A stretch of 64,000 nt of DNA, from NCBI GenBank assembly GCA_028023455.1, contig JAQFVV010000207.1:1-64000 (forward strand), given 5' to 3'. The stretch is from Epiperipatus broadwayi. Taxonomy: Eukaryota; Onychophora; Udeonychophora; Euonychophora; Peripatidae. How positions within the stretch are numbered: the first letter of the stretch is position 1; the number at the start of each line of letters is the position of its first letter. Shown here in pieces: positions 32,946 to 46,800 of this stretch. The notes beneath the pieces were generated by a model. It searched no databases and was not told the origin of the DNA. It worked only from the letters and a program-made list of their open reading frames with translations. The position numbers and the translations under genes are program-made.

Positions 32946-35900
32946 AACAAAGCATTATATAAAAAGATAAAAAATATCCCATATTTGAGAAGATAAATAT
33001 GTGCGTACGTGGTCGTTTTTTGTCCATAAAAATAATATTTGTGATAGTATTAATATTAATAGTTTTCATCTCCCACGTATGTGGGCGTAATATCAAGTTT
33101 TGATAAATATTGATAAATTGTTATATAAAAAGAGAAATAAACATTTACATATGTGTACAGAGAACTGTCTGTGTCAATCTTCTTTAACAACAACAATTTT
33201 TTGATAATATTAATATTTTTAAAACTTATAATAAAAATATTTGAAGTATAAATTATCACGACTTGTCAGTTTGTCTACAGATAATCCTTTTTCATAACCA
33301 AGAAGTTATTTACAAAGAACTAAAACAAATTATTTATTACAATAAAAGTTAATTAGAATCAATTTTTAAAACGTCTGTCATTTATAATTATTGTCCTTTA
33401 GAGGTATTCGAATTATATTAAAATTCATATAAATATTAAAACATTTTTTTGTAGAATTTAAATAAATAATACAATCAATTATAGTATAATACTATTGATA
33501 TATTCTTTATTATTATCGCACTTCTGCCTAGAGCCAGCTATGCTGGTTCTAGATTCCCCATTAACAATTATCTTATCTTTCTTATCTAGTTTTCTATATT
33601 CGTAATGTACGTTTTTTTTTCTTTTATTAAATCTTTCATTATTTCTCCTTTTAAATATTTAACCCATCTTTTTTTTTTTTTTAGATATGTTTATTTTTTA
33701 TTTTTGCCATTATATTAATGAATTCTACTTAGTTTGGCAGAGTGGTAAAATGACAATTCGAGAATTAAAGATTCTCAAATCAAGATTTATTCTGTCATTG
33801 CTGGTTCTCATGACCTTTTCTTTCAAGCCGCTAGCCATTCGACTATTAAATAATTGTTTTTATTTTATAAGTTAATTTTTATTCTTGTACAGGCACTTAC
33901 CTCAATTTTTATAAATTAATGTTTTACCGCTTAATAATACGCATATTATTTATTTTATTCAAAGCTTCATCTTACACATAAATGTTTGATCAAAATAACA
34001 GGAACACTATTATATTAACACTGCATATTTTATATCAGGTAGAAAAAATGTTTGAAATACTTTGTGATATAGTCTTTGGATCATCTATTTGCAAAAAGTA
34101 TAATCTCCTTGTCCGTTCGAATAAGCTTTAAACTTTTTCAAGGTAGTAAATAAAAGGTTCACCTCTAGCCTAGCTAGCCGTCCAAAACTGAAAGATAAAT
34201 GGTTTTGCAGACATTTTTAGCTAGAGAGTGAAAATCTTTAATCATCTTGGGATGGTCAGCTAATTGTAAATATATTGCGATTCTAACTTGATGCTGCCTT
34301 CATTACCTTATAAAAGGAATCACATGACATATTTCTGTGACCACTCAGCCCATAGTTATGTTTACCTTTGTTTATTTTTTTAATTCTTATAAAATTAAAA
34401 TCCAGAACTCTTTACTGTCACTGTGAGTTTTATTTTTATTTGAATGTCTAAAGATATAGCGTATTCCTTTTTTCATTAGTATAAGAGTTCATAGGAGAAG
34501 AAAGTCATATTTCTCTAAATGATCAAATAAATGTTCGTTTTAGTTTTAGCAAATAAATAAAAATGTCTAGCAAAATAACATTTATTTTTTTATCTTTAAT
34601 TAAAAAATAAATAAATGTACTACTATTCTTAAAATGAGCTTTACAGTTGTAACTGGGCTAGAGATAATATCTAGTAGAATAAATGATTAGAAATAATGAT
34701 TAATGTACTTATCTGTAGTGATTTCTGTCGAAGTTATAAAAGTTTAACACAAATTAAAGCATATAAGCATTATTAAAAAACAGAAAGGAGTATTTGTTAA
34801 AAATCTGATATCAGTTTTATTGGTTCATGTGTTACTTCCATTACCTAGCCAAATTGTTAAACGTTTTTTAAAAAGTCAAACTTTATATACACTTTTTAAG
34901 TACATTCTATTGTGAACAATAAAACACATATCAATATGGAACACAATATTTTGGAGTGTTATTGTTCTTGTTTCTTATTCAAGTACTGGACTGATCAGTT
35001 ATGGCTATACAGGAATTGGATCTGTAGTTTTCAGTTTTATATATATTGAATTTAATAGTGATATTTTAAACAAAAAAAAAGTATTTGGTTAGAGTATCGT
35101 CATAAATTTAACTTTCATAAATTGAAATACCCCTAGTGTTTTTCTGAAGGTTTGTGATGATGGTGTTCTAGCTGTATTTTTATATTGGACTATTTCCATC
35201 ATCTAATATGTGTGTTGAATGTCTTTAGAAAAATTTAAAAATACCCCTAGTTCAACCCCTGTGTTAGAGATCATTGATTAGTCCAAGCAATCTGAATAAA
35301 AGAGAATAATAATATCCACTTCAGACTTTCTGCTTCTTACTATCTTGTGTGATGTTATTAGAAATAAAATGTAATAAAAAAAAATGCAAATAAAATGGGA
35401 ATTTTAAAAACATTAATTTTAAATAGAAAATAGAAATAATCTACCATAATTAGTAATAAATGTCAGGGCTGGTGCTAATTTCATTAGAGTCATGTAGTAG
35501 GCAACAAAATCCGGACTTTTTGTATAAGATTAAAATATATATATATATAAATTAATATTTCATTATTTTTTCATTAATAAATAATTATAAACAAATTAAT
35601 TTTTTCATGTTAATAACATTTTCATATTAAATGTAATTCTAAAAAAAATATTGTCGCGAAATATTCCAAAAAAAAAAAACATTTTTTCGTGCTGCAAAAG
35701 TCTTAATTATTTCATAAAAATTAATTTTCATGAGGATTTTTTATTGAAAAAAATTCAAGTCTACATAATAAAACTCAATGAAAATGATTGCAATTACTAC
35801 TATCAAATCATGCTTTTGTTTTTCACAGATTGGATGTGTACTCTTATGAAATCTGACACTTTTTATTGTTACCCATTGTGAAAGTTTTTGAAAGTGCTCA

Positions 35901-38275
35901 ACCTTTTATTTGTATATAAATTTTTATTTTATACTAAAAATCAATAAATTTGTCTTGACTTATTTTTAAATTTAATTTTACAAACAAAATATGTTTTAAA
36001 AAATCAAATTCGAAGAAGAATGGAGAATAATATTACTCAAAACATTGTGTAATTACTAACAAGTTGGTTTGTATTAGAAAAGTTTAAATAAAGTTGAAAA
36101 ATTTCTAGACATTTTACATTTAATGATAGGTGATGGACATAATCTAACATATCACATTAAACACAACATCTTCAAAAATTTTCAGGCAAATACTGAATTT
36201 TACAAATATTGAAAAAATAAATTGCAAATATGAATAAATGATGTAATACATCACCAATGTTAATACCTTGATATAGAAGTAATCTCTGACAGAAAATAAA
36301 CAAATGGTTTATTTTGTTTTTTATTTACATTCAAACAAACAAATGTGTATTTATAATAAATCTATTAAATTCTGCTTTAAAATCTGATATTTGCTTTATA
36401 ATTATATCAATATTCGAAATGATTTTAACATCATATTATTTCTGACTGATAATGATGTTATAGTTGAAATGATTGTTTTTGTTTATATTGAAACGATAAC
36501 TTTCCAAGCCCCTATCGTTTCACCATCAAACCTAATGACACTCTCATCTGTGCTAAGTTCGAACCTATTTAAATGTTAATAAATTTAAAATTAGTTCATG
36601 TCTGTCTAAACAGCATTATATATTTACGTGCGAACCAACGCTATAATTAGATAGGATTAGTAAAATTATAGCGTACTAAAGTTATTTAATATTTCTAAAA
36701 ATGGTTATTATATTATTTAAGTTAAGAGTAAATTATTAATTTTGTTGTTTAATATTGTAATTTCGTATGTGGATATATAATCTGTGCTATATAGAAGGAC
36801 ATGATTTAAAATATGTAAAAGCCATTATCTAAAAATAATATGGAATATGTTTAAAAATTGTTAAAAGATTTCTTGTTTTAAATATATTTCAGGGAAAAGT
36901 TTCTCGAAAATATATTTAAAAGCTATATCAAAATATATTTATAAATTATTTTTAATAAATATGTTAAAAATGTTTTCGTTTTAAAAAAATGTTAAAAGGT
37001 TGTTTTTAAATAGAAAGAGTTTCTATTATATGTAAGATTAAAAATAAAAGCTGGTCAAGTAATTAAAAGATTTTTGGTTGTAAACAAGTGTCATTAACGA
37101 CCACACCTGGAATTCACAAAAAGTAAAACTAGTTCAAAATTTACTAATTAAAATCTCCTTAGATAAGATTTGAGTTATTTTAAAATCTAAATTGGACAAT
37201 TGTTTGCAACGAAAAATCTTAATTATAATAATAGCTTATGGAATGTTTCTAACATAAGTTATCTAAGATCTGGATTATAAATTGAAAAATATTTAATTAA
37301 ATTCCTGAGTTTAGTGAGTCTTGAGGCGGAAGATTCCGATAAGGAAAACATATAAATACTCTGTATTTTTAACGAGAGAGCCATATTGTTAGAGAGAGAG
37401 AGCCATATTGTTAAAGATAGACAGCCATATTGTTAGGGAGAATTGCAGCCAGTCTTCACAATTGTTAATGTTTAACATGTCCAGCTAAAAGCGGGCATCT
37501 TGTTGCTGTTACTCCGCGGGAGAACGGGGTTTCTCTCGTCGAAATGCCTAAACCACCATCATGCCGATAGAAGAGACGAGCCTAACATAATGGGAAAGAT
37601 GATGCCGCCCAGTCAAACTAAACCAAACCAACAGCCAAGAACTTGCAGATAAATCATACCGGTACCGTTTTATTTTTCAAACCGCAGAGCTCTGTGTAAA
37701 TGTAAATAATATCTATATAAGTTAGCTAACTTTCTTTTTAAAATAATGATAAAGCTAAAATGTAATCAAAACTTAAAATCCATTTAATATTTTAAATATG
37801 TCACTTGCTATCAAAATTTAATGTGTTAAAGTTTAAATAATCTGACTTATTTATATTTTCCTTTCATTTAAAGTACATTATAAGCGTCTAATTTAAAGTT
37901 ATATCACTGCGGTTGTGTCTATATTTCTTTGCTTATTTTAAATGCTTATTATATTTTATATGCCAAAATTTTGAAACAGTGAGCACTTAATTTCATGTAT
38001 GTTTTAAGAAGATATTTGAAAATCTTCGCGTAATTTATTTATAGCATCAACTTTCTACGCTGTTTCGAAATCCTATTTTTTTTTATTATTTAAATGATTT
38101 AATATGCGAAATGTGGCTCTTTTGATCAACCAGTTAAAAACTTAACCTTATAGTTTTATTTAGAATTAAATTTAGCCTTGATCATATTTATAAGTATATT
38201 TGACATTTAAATTCTTAAGTCCATAGAAATATACTTTCCCTCCTTAAATATTTATTATCTATAAGTAACTTAATA
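32946..38275. other. AT-rich intervening DNA
   Basis: No gene recognised. 33736-33820 has a weak tRNA-like A box (TGGCAGAGTGGT) without a proper B box. 37378-37436 carries three near copies of a ~20-25 bp unit around AGCCATATTGTTA, preceded by a TATA-like ATATAAATA at about 37351. The less AT-rich stretch 37440-37680 follows and could be a promoter and 5' leader (host or LTR), without an open frame to support it. Confidence 0.35.
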
Positions 38276-38810
38276 GATCGAACATGTCAAAGTACAGATG
38301 TAGTAATATCCCCTTTTGTAGCATAGATGTTTATTACCAGGCTACACAAGAGTTGGTCCCAATTTGATAGAGCTAATATGCTATTAACTCGTATTTCATA
38401 GTATGAAATATACAATTCTTTGCTTGGCGGATGTGATATTATTTTATAAAAATATTCTCGTTTTGCTGCTATACGTAATATATGTATCTTAAGATGGAGC
38501 CACGGCATTGCCAGCACATCTTTTATAGGGTACAGCAGTAGCAAAGCCTGAGCCAAGGCCAGGTTAGCACGTAAGACCCCCACCATTCCTGAAAACAATG
38601 TTCCTTTTCACGCAGCATTGCGATCGGTTACAGGGTACCGGCGTTTGTCGCAAGAACCCTGAAGTTATTTCATCCATCTGCAGAGCGACTTTTCCTATTA
38701 TTGTTTACCTGTGCCATAGCACATTGGTAAAATCTTATGCAGCCAACTCTCCCACCTTAACATAACGCTTTCAGCATTCTGAAATTTTCTCTCGAAAGCC
38801 ATGTTCGATC
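38276..38810. repeat. possible 535-bp element with 11-bp inverted ends
   Basis: GATCGAACATG at 38276-38286 is reversed at 38800-38810. Inside, the minus strand has a TATA-like CCTATAAAAGATG (about 38530), a TAATAAAC polyadenylation-like site (about 38335) and edges TGTAACC...TTTGACA (38632 to 38285), like a small LTR. It also holds a 103-codon frame with no known motif. Neither interpretation has a target duplication. Confidence 0.3.
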
Positions 38811-40505
38811 GATCATTACTTGAGCTGGTTTATGCGCTCATTATTAAATTATATTGGGTATTTTAGTAAATAAATTCATGATCAAAGTTCGATATAATTA
38901 TGTATCTAACAGCCACCGATATAATAGGATTTGGCTTATCGAGATTTATAGGCATAACGTAGTGATTAATTATGTATCAATTGTAAACAATTCCTAAGAT
39001 GGGCACATGTTAAACTCATCTATGAAATTTAATGATTACTTATGTAAAGTGATTTTGAATTACCAAATGTTTGTACATTCTACGCTGAATGCTATTGTAA
39101 ATAAGTGATATATATAGATATGAGTTGTAAATAAATATAATTAATTTAATGTATTCCGTTCTCTGTTTCGTTATTGATCTAATTCAATCCAATTCTAATT
39201 ACTATTTATAGTCTATATATGTGAAAACTATGCATTAGGTTAAATTAAATTTAGTGATATTTTAGTCAATTAAGAACCTTTCTTTTATTCATCAGAGTCT
39301 TATTGCTTCTCCATGACCTATGTCGGCCATGTGGAAAGAGGTATACTACGTGTAATTTCAAGGTGGTCATTCGTAGGGTCTTTAGTCTTGGAATCCTGGC
39401 TTATGAGTTGAAGTGCGGTCAGACTCGGGATGTTACAGTCCTAGTCTGGTCAGCTTCGGTCTCTTTTGCTTGGATTCTGAATTCTGTTACACGAATGTAC
39501 AAACTTGACTGTTACAATATTATGATAAAGTTTATTTCTAAATATAAATTGTGTGTGTGAATTTCTTTTGTTAAAAATAATTATTAATCAATTCATGTGT
39601 AAAAATAGTCAAAAGTATTTACTAAACAAGCAAAAATTCATATACTTTTTGCATTTAAAACAAGACTAGAAGTAAGAAATACCTATAAATCTGTCATTCT
39701 TTTGAAAACAATAGAATAAAGACTTTTTATCTTTACCAACTCTTCATAAGATACTGATCTCTTCAGATTTATTTGAATTAATGCATCATTAAAAGCAGTC
39801 CTGTAGAATTTGCATAGTAAATAAATTCTACATTAAAATCATTTACAATAATGGTAAAACAGTCATCTAAGCAGTAGAAGAAGTGTCCTTGTCCAACATT
39901 TCTTAACGAATATGAGAATTATCAATATTATAAATAGTTGCCACAAGACTGAAAAAAAGAAAGTTTTCTATTACCTGATTTAATATCAGTAACCATGCAT
40001 ATTTGGTATCATCATGACCATGTACAAGTCAACAGTTCATTAAAAATTATAGAATTATTTTAGCTGTTTTCATCAAATAATATTTATATTATTTTTCTTT
40101 AAAAGAATCTAGTGCCTATTTTGATGCTCCAGGCTTGTGCCATTTTTGCCTTTTCTGAATGCCAGCTGAACCTGTCTAAATTTAAAAGTTGATTTATTGG
40201 TTATTAATTAGTTATATTTATAAATCATGATGTTCATATTACTATAATTTTCTTTCCAGGTATCAAACCTTATGCTTTTTCATCTTTGATACAATTCTTT
40301 AAATAAGTACATTAACTTGATAACTCTTATATATATGGAGAATCAATGATTGTTTCCCTCAGAAAAAATGGTATTTATACTGTCTTATATTGCACTTTTA
40401 TGTTTACTGTAACCCAGATTCACATAGTATTTTTTATAATGAAAATAAATCAGTAATATTTTGATTGATCTTTTAATTGAAAAAAAATCTAAAGAGCTCA
40501 GTATC
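38811..40505. other. AT-rich intervening DNA
   Basis: No gene recognised. 39290-39510 is less AT-rich, with an 85-codon plus-strand frame (39303-39560) that has no family motif. Confidence 0.35.
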
Positions 40506-40823
40506 TTAGGAGTTTGCTATTAACTGAAAGGAGACCCTTTGATTCCTCTTGGAGGCCTTAAAGGAACCGAGCAGGGCAAATTCCTAATGTCCGCTCCATA
40601 CGTTCTTGTCATTGCAGCTGTTATTACTATGTGATTATTCATATAGTATACGAACATGGATGGGCTGCTCACCAACACACATTAGCCAGCATGGTGAGTT
40701 TATTGGCTTTTTACCTCTGACTTTAAGATCAAGAAACACCATGGTCTTTCTTCTCAGTGCCTGATAAGGCAGAATGAATGTTTGTGTAAATGATAAATAT
40801 TTTTCCAATATATATATACAATT

Positions 40824-42188
40824 ATGACAGACAAAAATAAAGCATGGCCCTTATTTTCAGGAGGCTGTAAAGTCACCAACCAAGGCAGCGGTTGGTGGCC
40901 GAAGGCAGAGGGTGCTAAGAATCCCCTGATTGCGGACTCAGGCTGCCATTTGATGATGACTTTTTATTTAGGTACTTACAACTGCAGATCACTTTCAAGT
41001 GAAGGAAGATTGCAAGAATTAGAAGAAGAACTGTCTTATATTAAATGGGACATTATTGGACTTTGTGAAGTTAGAAGAAAAGGAGAAGAAACAATTGATT
41101 TAAAAAGTGGACATATACTCTATTATAAAGGCACACATATTGGAAATACAAGTGGAGTAGGATTCATTATAAATAAAAAGTGGAAGAACAATATTGTGGA
41201 GATTGATGGAGTATCGGACAGAGTGGCAAGATTAGTTATACAACTTAATAGCAGATACAAAATGCAGATAAGTCAGGTTTATGCCCCAACAAGTTCTCAT
41301 AGTGATGAAGTAGTAGAAGATTTTTATATGGATGTACAAAAGGCTTTTGATCAGAGTAAACAACATTTTAAAATTGTTATGGGAGACTTTAATGCTAGAA
41401 TTGGTAGACAAATGAAAGATGAAATTGCTGTAGGTAATTTTGGTTATGGTAATAGAAATGAGAGAGGACATAGACTTGTGGAGTTTGCAGAAAAAGAAAA
41501 ACTTTATATTATGAATTCAGTTTTTGAGAAAAATGTTAAAAGGAAATGGACATGGAAGCATCCAAATGAAGGTACAGCAGAATTGGATTATATTTTGACT
41601 AACAGAAAATACATATTTCAAGATTGTAATGTTCTTAATAAATTTAACACAGGAAGTGATCATCGATTAGTAAGGTGTAAGTTACGTGTTAATGTAAAAC
41701 TAGAGAAACAAAAATTATTAAGAAAAACAATATTTACAGTTGATATTCCTAATCTTCAGAAACATTCTAATGAATTTAAATTAGAACTTACAAATAGGTT
41801 TCAAGTGTTAGGAGATTTTGAACATGATTCAGATTTGAATGAAATTAATATGAAAATAACTGATACACTTTTAAAAACTGCAACAAACATAGCTGGTAGA
41901 AAAAAGCAGCAATTGACTAATAAAATTTCTACTGAGACTAGAGAATTTATGAAGAAAAGAAGGAATATGAAGATATACAAAAATGATGTATTAAAAAGAA
42001 TTGAATATCTCGAATTTTGTAAAATGGTATGGAAAAGAGTTGAAAATGATATAAGAAAGTATAACTGTGAAATAGCAAGGAAAGCTTTAGAAGAAAATAA
42101 AAGTCTCAAAAATGTTAAACAACATTTTGGTATTGGTAGGAAATTTATATCTGCAATAAGAAAAAAAGATGGAATTAATTATTACTAA
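40824..42188 (+). pseudogene. RTE APE endonuclease and linker
   Basis: 454 codons. The homology starts at FYLGTYNCRSLSSEGRL (about residue 48); the preceding residues may be 5' UTR read-through. Catalytic landmarks: LCEVRRKG, QVYAPTSSH, MGDFNARIG (residues ~190-198), LDYILTNR and SDHRLVRCKL (~285-294), so the nuclease active site is intact. The remaining ~150 residues are the Lys-rich linker (RREFMKKRRN-like, ARKALEENKSLK). The frame closes at 42188 after a one-base slip near 42170 and continues in the next frame as RT. In life the protein nicks target DNA to prime reverse transcription. Confidence 0.88.
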
Positions 42189-43785
42189 AAAGAGAGATGA
42201 CATCATGAAATTGGTAGAAGATTTTTATCAAGAATTATATAGTAATAAAGAACAAGTACCTCCTATATCTATTACATCTTCTGAATTGCCCAGAATTTTA
42301 AATGAAGAAGTGAGACATGTAATTAAGTGTATGAAGAAAAGAAAGGCTCCAGGAAATGATGAAATTATAATTGATATATTAAAAGAAGCAGGTGAAGAAA
42401 TAGAAACAATTTTAGCAAAGTTATATACCAAATGTCTAAATGATAAAGATGTACCGGAAGATTGGAAGAATGCAATAATAATATTAATATTTAAAAAAGG
42501 TGATAAAGAAGATATTAGAAATTACAGACCTATCAGCCTTTTATCAGTTTTATATAAAATTTTTACCAAGATAATTACAACTCGTCTACAGAGAACTTTG
42601 GATTTCCACCAACCAAGAGAACAAGCTGGATTTAAAAGTGGTTTTAGTACAATAGATCATATCCAGGTATTGAGAGAAGTCATAGAAAGGACAAATGAAT
42701 ATGAGTTGTCATTATGTTTTGGATTTGTAGATTATGAAAAGGCATTTCCGATTCTATACATTTCTTCAGTGATTAAAGCATTGGATCATCAAGGTATAGA
42801 TCCAGGATATTGTCATATTTTAAAGAATATTTATAAAAATGCAACAGCAACAATTAGATTACATAATGATACTGAAAAAATCAACATTGGGAAAGGTGTA
42901 AGACAAGGTGATTCCATATCTCCAAAACTCTTTAAAGCAGTGCTGCAAGAAGTATTTTGTGGATTAAAATGGGAAACTAAAGGAGTGAAAGTAAATGGAG
43001 AGTATTTAAGTCATTTAGATTTCACAGATGATGTAGTTGTTTTTGCAAATAATGCTTCAGAGCTGCAGGAAATGTTGCAGGAGTTAGCAGATGGAAGTAG
43101 AAAAGTAGAAGTAAAGATAAATGTTAAAAAGACTAAAGTAATGTTTAATCGATTTGCTCAAAATATGAAAATAAAGATTGATTATGAAGAATTAGAAGAA
43201 GTTAACAGTTACAAATACCTTGGTCAGATTATTAATACAGATGGAAACATAATGGAGGAAATTAATCATAGAATTAAATTTGGTTGGAGTGCTTTTGGTA
43301 GAAATAACTTGATATTAAAAGGAAATATGCCTATGTGTTTGAAAAGGATGGTTTTAACAAATGTGTTTTACCAGTTCTTACTTATGGATCTGAGACTTGG
43401 ACACTTAATAGAAGAGCAATACAGAGACTTCAGACCACTCAAAGGAGTATGGAGAGATGTATGTTGGGAGTAACAAGAAGAGATTGAAAACGCAATGTAT
43501 GGGTAAGACAACAAACAGGTGTTACTGACCTTATTGAAAAAAATTAAAAGATTGAAATGGAGTTGGGCTGGACATATTGCTAGAAGAGATGATAATAGAT
43601 GGACAATTGAAATTTTAAACTGGATTCCAAGAGATTGTAAAAGACCCAGAAAGAGACCACATGTGAGATGGATGGACGAAATAAGAAAATGTGCAGGGGT
43701 GTTGTGGAGAAGAGAAGCTAAAGATCGGCGAAGATGGATTAAACTTGGAGAGACCTTCATCCTGCAGTGGATTGATAATGGTTGA
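42169..43785 (+). pseudogene. RTE reverse transcriptase
   Basis: The first 434 codons give RT blocks in order: [81 protein letters not shown] and the catalytic block [11 protein letters not shown]. The last has Thr where most RTEs, and the 32-kb copy, have Ala (FADD); both Asp remain. A frameshift near 43345 moves [20 protein letters not shown] to another frame, a TGA follows at about 43485, and another slip near 43540 precedes the C-terminus (RLKWSWAGHIARR, KRPHVRWMDEIRK, WIKLGETFILQWIDNG). Otherwise well preserved, so a fairly young pseudogene. Confidence 0.88.
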
Positions 43786-43805
43786 TGATGATGATGATGA
43801 TGATC

Positions 43806-46800
43806 TTATGGATAGTTGGCAAATATCAATAATCTTTACTCTGTTCTTTAAGATAAGTTTTTTTTTAAGTGTGTTTCTATCTTTTTGACTATTGTTCATA
43901 TAGAATTCATTGTATAATATTATCACCTGTCAAAATTGAGATGGTGTTAGAATGTTTATAAATATTTTATTAATGTAAAGTAAAATTTAATAGATTTATC
44001 ACAAATCCACATTTACTCATTTGCATAGGAAAAAAATAAAAGAAAGGAAAATTCACTCCTTTCACTAACATTGTTGGTGATACTTTCATCTTTTCTTCTT
44101 ATTTAAAACTCAGTTTTTAAATGTTTATAAAATTCAGATATCATTTTTTAAAATATTACTCATTTCTAAAATTAAATTAAAAAGCAATCAACTCCAATTT
44201 ATTGAATTGTAGTATGAATAAACATTTTATTCAGAAGTGAAAGATGTAGCATTTTCAAAAACTCCCACAAGGGGTAACAGTAAAAAAATTCCAAAAATGA
44301 AAGAAATAATGATTATTACTAATCATTTATTACATTAGAATTCATGATATTATTTCTAATCAGATATGAAACTTGAAATCTAGTTCAAGATTAATATGCT
44401 ATTTTTTCTAATTAAATTTACAGACATTGTATTACTGATATTGCTTTCTCTTTTTTATATGTTATAATATTTTTAAAAGGCATCCTTAATTCAAGATGCA
44501 CTTTATGCTACATCAGAATTTTCAATAAGCCCGGATCACAATCTCCTATTAAAAATATACTTATCATTTGTTCAATATTATATTATTACAATTTCATCTG
44601 CTCTCATTTTCTCAAAGACTTTATCTTGTGGCAGGGGCAGGTGTATCCTTGCAGTTTTAAGATCTTGTTTAAAAGAACTAGTGTGGAGGTTTTATTACCT
44701 TCAATAATAGTTACAATTTAAACACTGCACTTATAAAATTTATAGAGTATTATATAATTTAATATTGTTTAATAAAGGCATATATATATAAAGATTTGCC
44801 CATATATAAGCAATAAAGGCATATATATATAAAGATTTGCCCATATATAAGCATTTGGGTTGGAAAGAATAAGTGGATTTATTTTATTCTTTCTTAAATA
44901 CTATATCTTGTGTTGGGAAGGAAAGTATTCATTTATTATTAATACTCATAAAAAGTGCATGCACAATAGCTTGAAAGGCTGATCTTTAATGGATTACAAT
45001 TTATAAACATAGCGCTATAAAAATAAATGCTTATTTACATTATACTTAAGATTTTCTCATAAAATTACCATTTAAGTTTTGAAATATAATGGCTGATTTT
45101 ATTTCCTTAGAGACTTTATCTTGTGGCTAAGGTAAGAGTACCCTTGTAGTTTTAAGATCTTGCTTAGTAATGCTGGTGTAGAGGTTTGAGTACTTTCTAT
45201 AAAGTTAAAATAATTTCATCTAAGTCTGATTGGTATTTTTGCAAATATTTAAAACTTTTAAGGTATTTTACAAATAGTTCCTAAACCATACTTTATTTTT
45301 TAAATTATTTTCACTTATTATTTATATTATTAATTGATTTTTATGCAATCAACAATATGTGCCTTTCACAGCTGTCCTTCACAGCAGCAATCTATTGCTT
45401 GATAATATTTTTTTCAAAATGGACTTTCATAAATTTAACTATAAGATATTAGTTTAAACTAAAATAATTAGATATCAGAAGCTATTAAGAAGTAAATAAA
45501 CAATACAAAGAATTTAAAGTTAATAGCATGAGTGTATTTATTCTGTGCAAGAGACAAAATATTTTCTGCTTTTGCCCAACATAGAATTTCATTTACATAG
45601 CATGCTTATGTGTAATCTGTTTACTTTTATTAATTGTATAATTATTAAATATTTATTCTTAATAAGTATCTGATGTTTATATTTATATTTTATTTGAAGA
45701 TATTATTTTTAAAAAAAATCTAATTAAATAAAAATATTCTAACATAAAAAATGCTTACTGTCAATAACTTTCTTATTATCTTTTGTTGTCCTTTGTAATA
45801 AAAAATTGAATTTTAATATTTCAAAAATATTTTTATTACTTAAAATTGTCATTAATAAAATATGTCTTAAATAAACTGATATTCTGGAAGATATTTTTTG
45901 CATTAAAATGCAGTTTTTTGTTTAAAGTTTGAATATTCTTTGTTTTGATTACTTTCTCTGTTTGTTTCTGTTTACTTATCATACTTTTTTGGTTGCAAAG
46001 TTGATATTTTATTTCTAGTTTAATTTTATTTATTGAATTTATATTTTTGATAAAATGTATAAAAACTTTTTTTAATAATAATACTGTTTTTTTTTAAAAT
46101 AAATACCTTCATTATATTTATTCATTTAAATATAAATCCAAATAAATTTACATAAAAACACATTTTATTCTTCTCCAACTAAGTTTTAATTTGATTTTTA
46201 TGCAGAAGAAATTTAATTTTTTATAACTTTTTATATAAGTACATGCAATTTTAAATATCATATAAAATATGATAATAATAGCAACAACAATAAATTACAT
46301 TTCAATTTATATTAATTATATAATAAAAATATCGATTATATAACATTAGATATTCATAAATATTTTTATTTATACTAACTTTTCCCCCTTTCACCCTTTT
46401 TAATATATTTTTGAATTTTTTTTCTTTTCTCTATAATGTTGCAAGCTTCTTAATTTAATTAGGTAACTTATCAAATATTTAGAAATGTAATGATTTCTTA
46501 TTATAGTTCCATATTTATTACAATATTTTTTATTAAAAAATACAGTTGGAGAAAAATGTTAAAAATAATAGATCATTTATGGTTTTTGATTGCATTGAGC
46601 AAAAAAAATTAAAAACAGATTAATTATAATTTTTAATTTTAACTCTTTCAAATCCTGGCATTTTCTATTGTTATACCTTGTGCAGAACGAGTCAATACAC
46701 AATCTTTCATTTCTATATAATATCTTAATTTTTCACTAAAACTCACTAAATTGGACTTGAGTTCTTTTTAATTTAGTTTTATAATAATAATAATAATGTT

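Larger units (their letters stand above)
40510..43805 (+). mobile_element. RTE-clade LINE, near full length, (GAT)n tail
   Basis: 5' UTR from about 40510, endonuclease then RT in what was one ORF, and a GATGATGAT microsatellite directly after the ORF (43781-43805), a typical RTE/BovB 3' end. Two further copies lie at 30725-32945 and 24885-25090, all on the plus strand. Confidence 0.88.

Noticed and set aside
33736-33820. tRNA or tRNA-SINE candidate
   Set aside because: A-box-like TGGCAGAGTGGT only; no B box, no acceptor stem pairing.
35651-35881. 76-codon frame
   Set aside because: AT-rich, no motif, no repeat copies; expected by chance.
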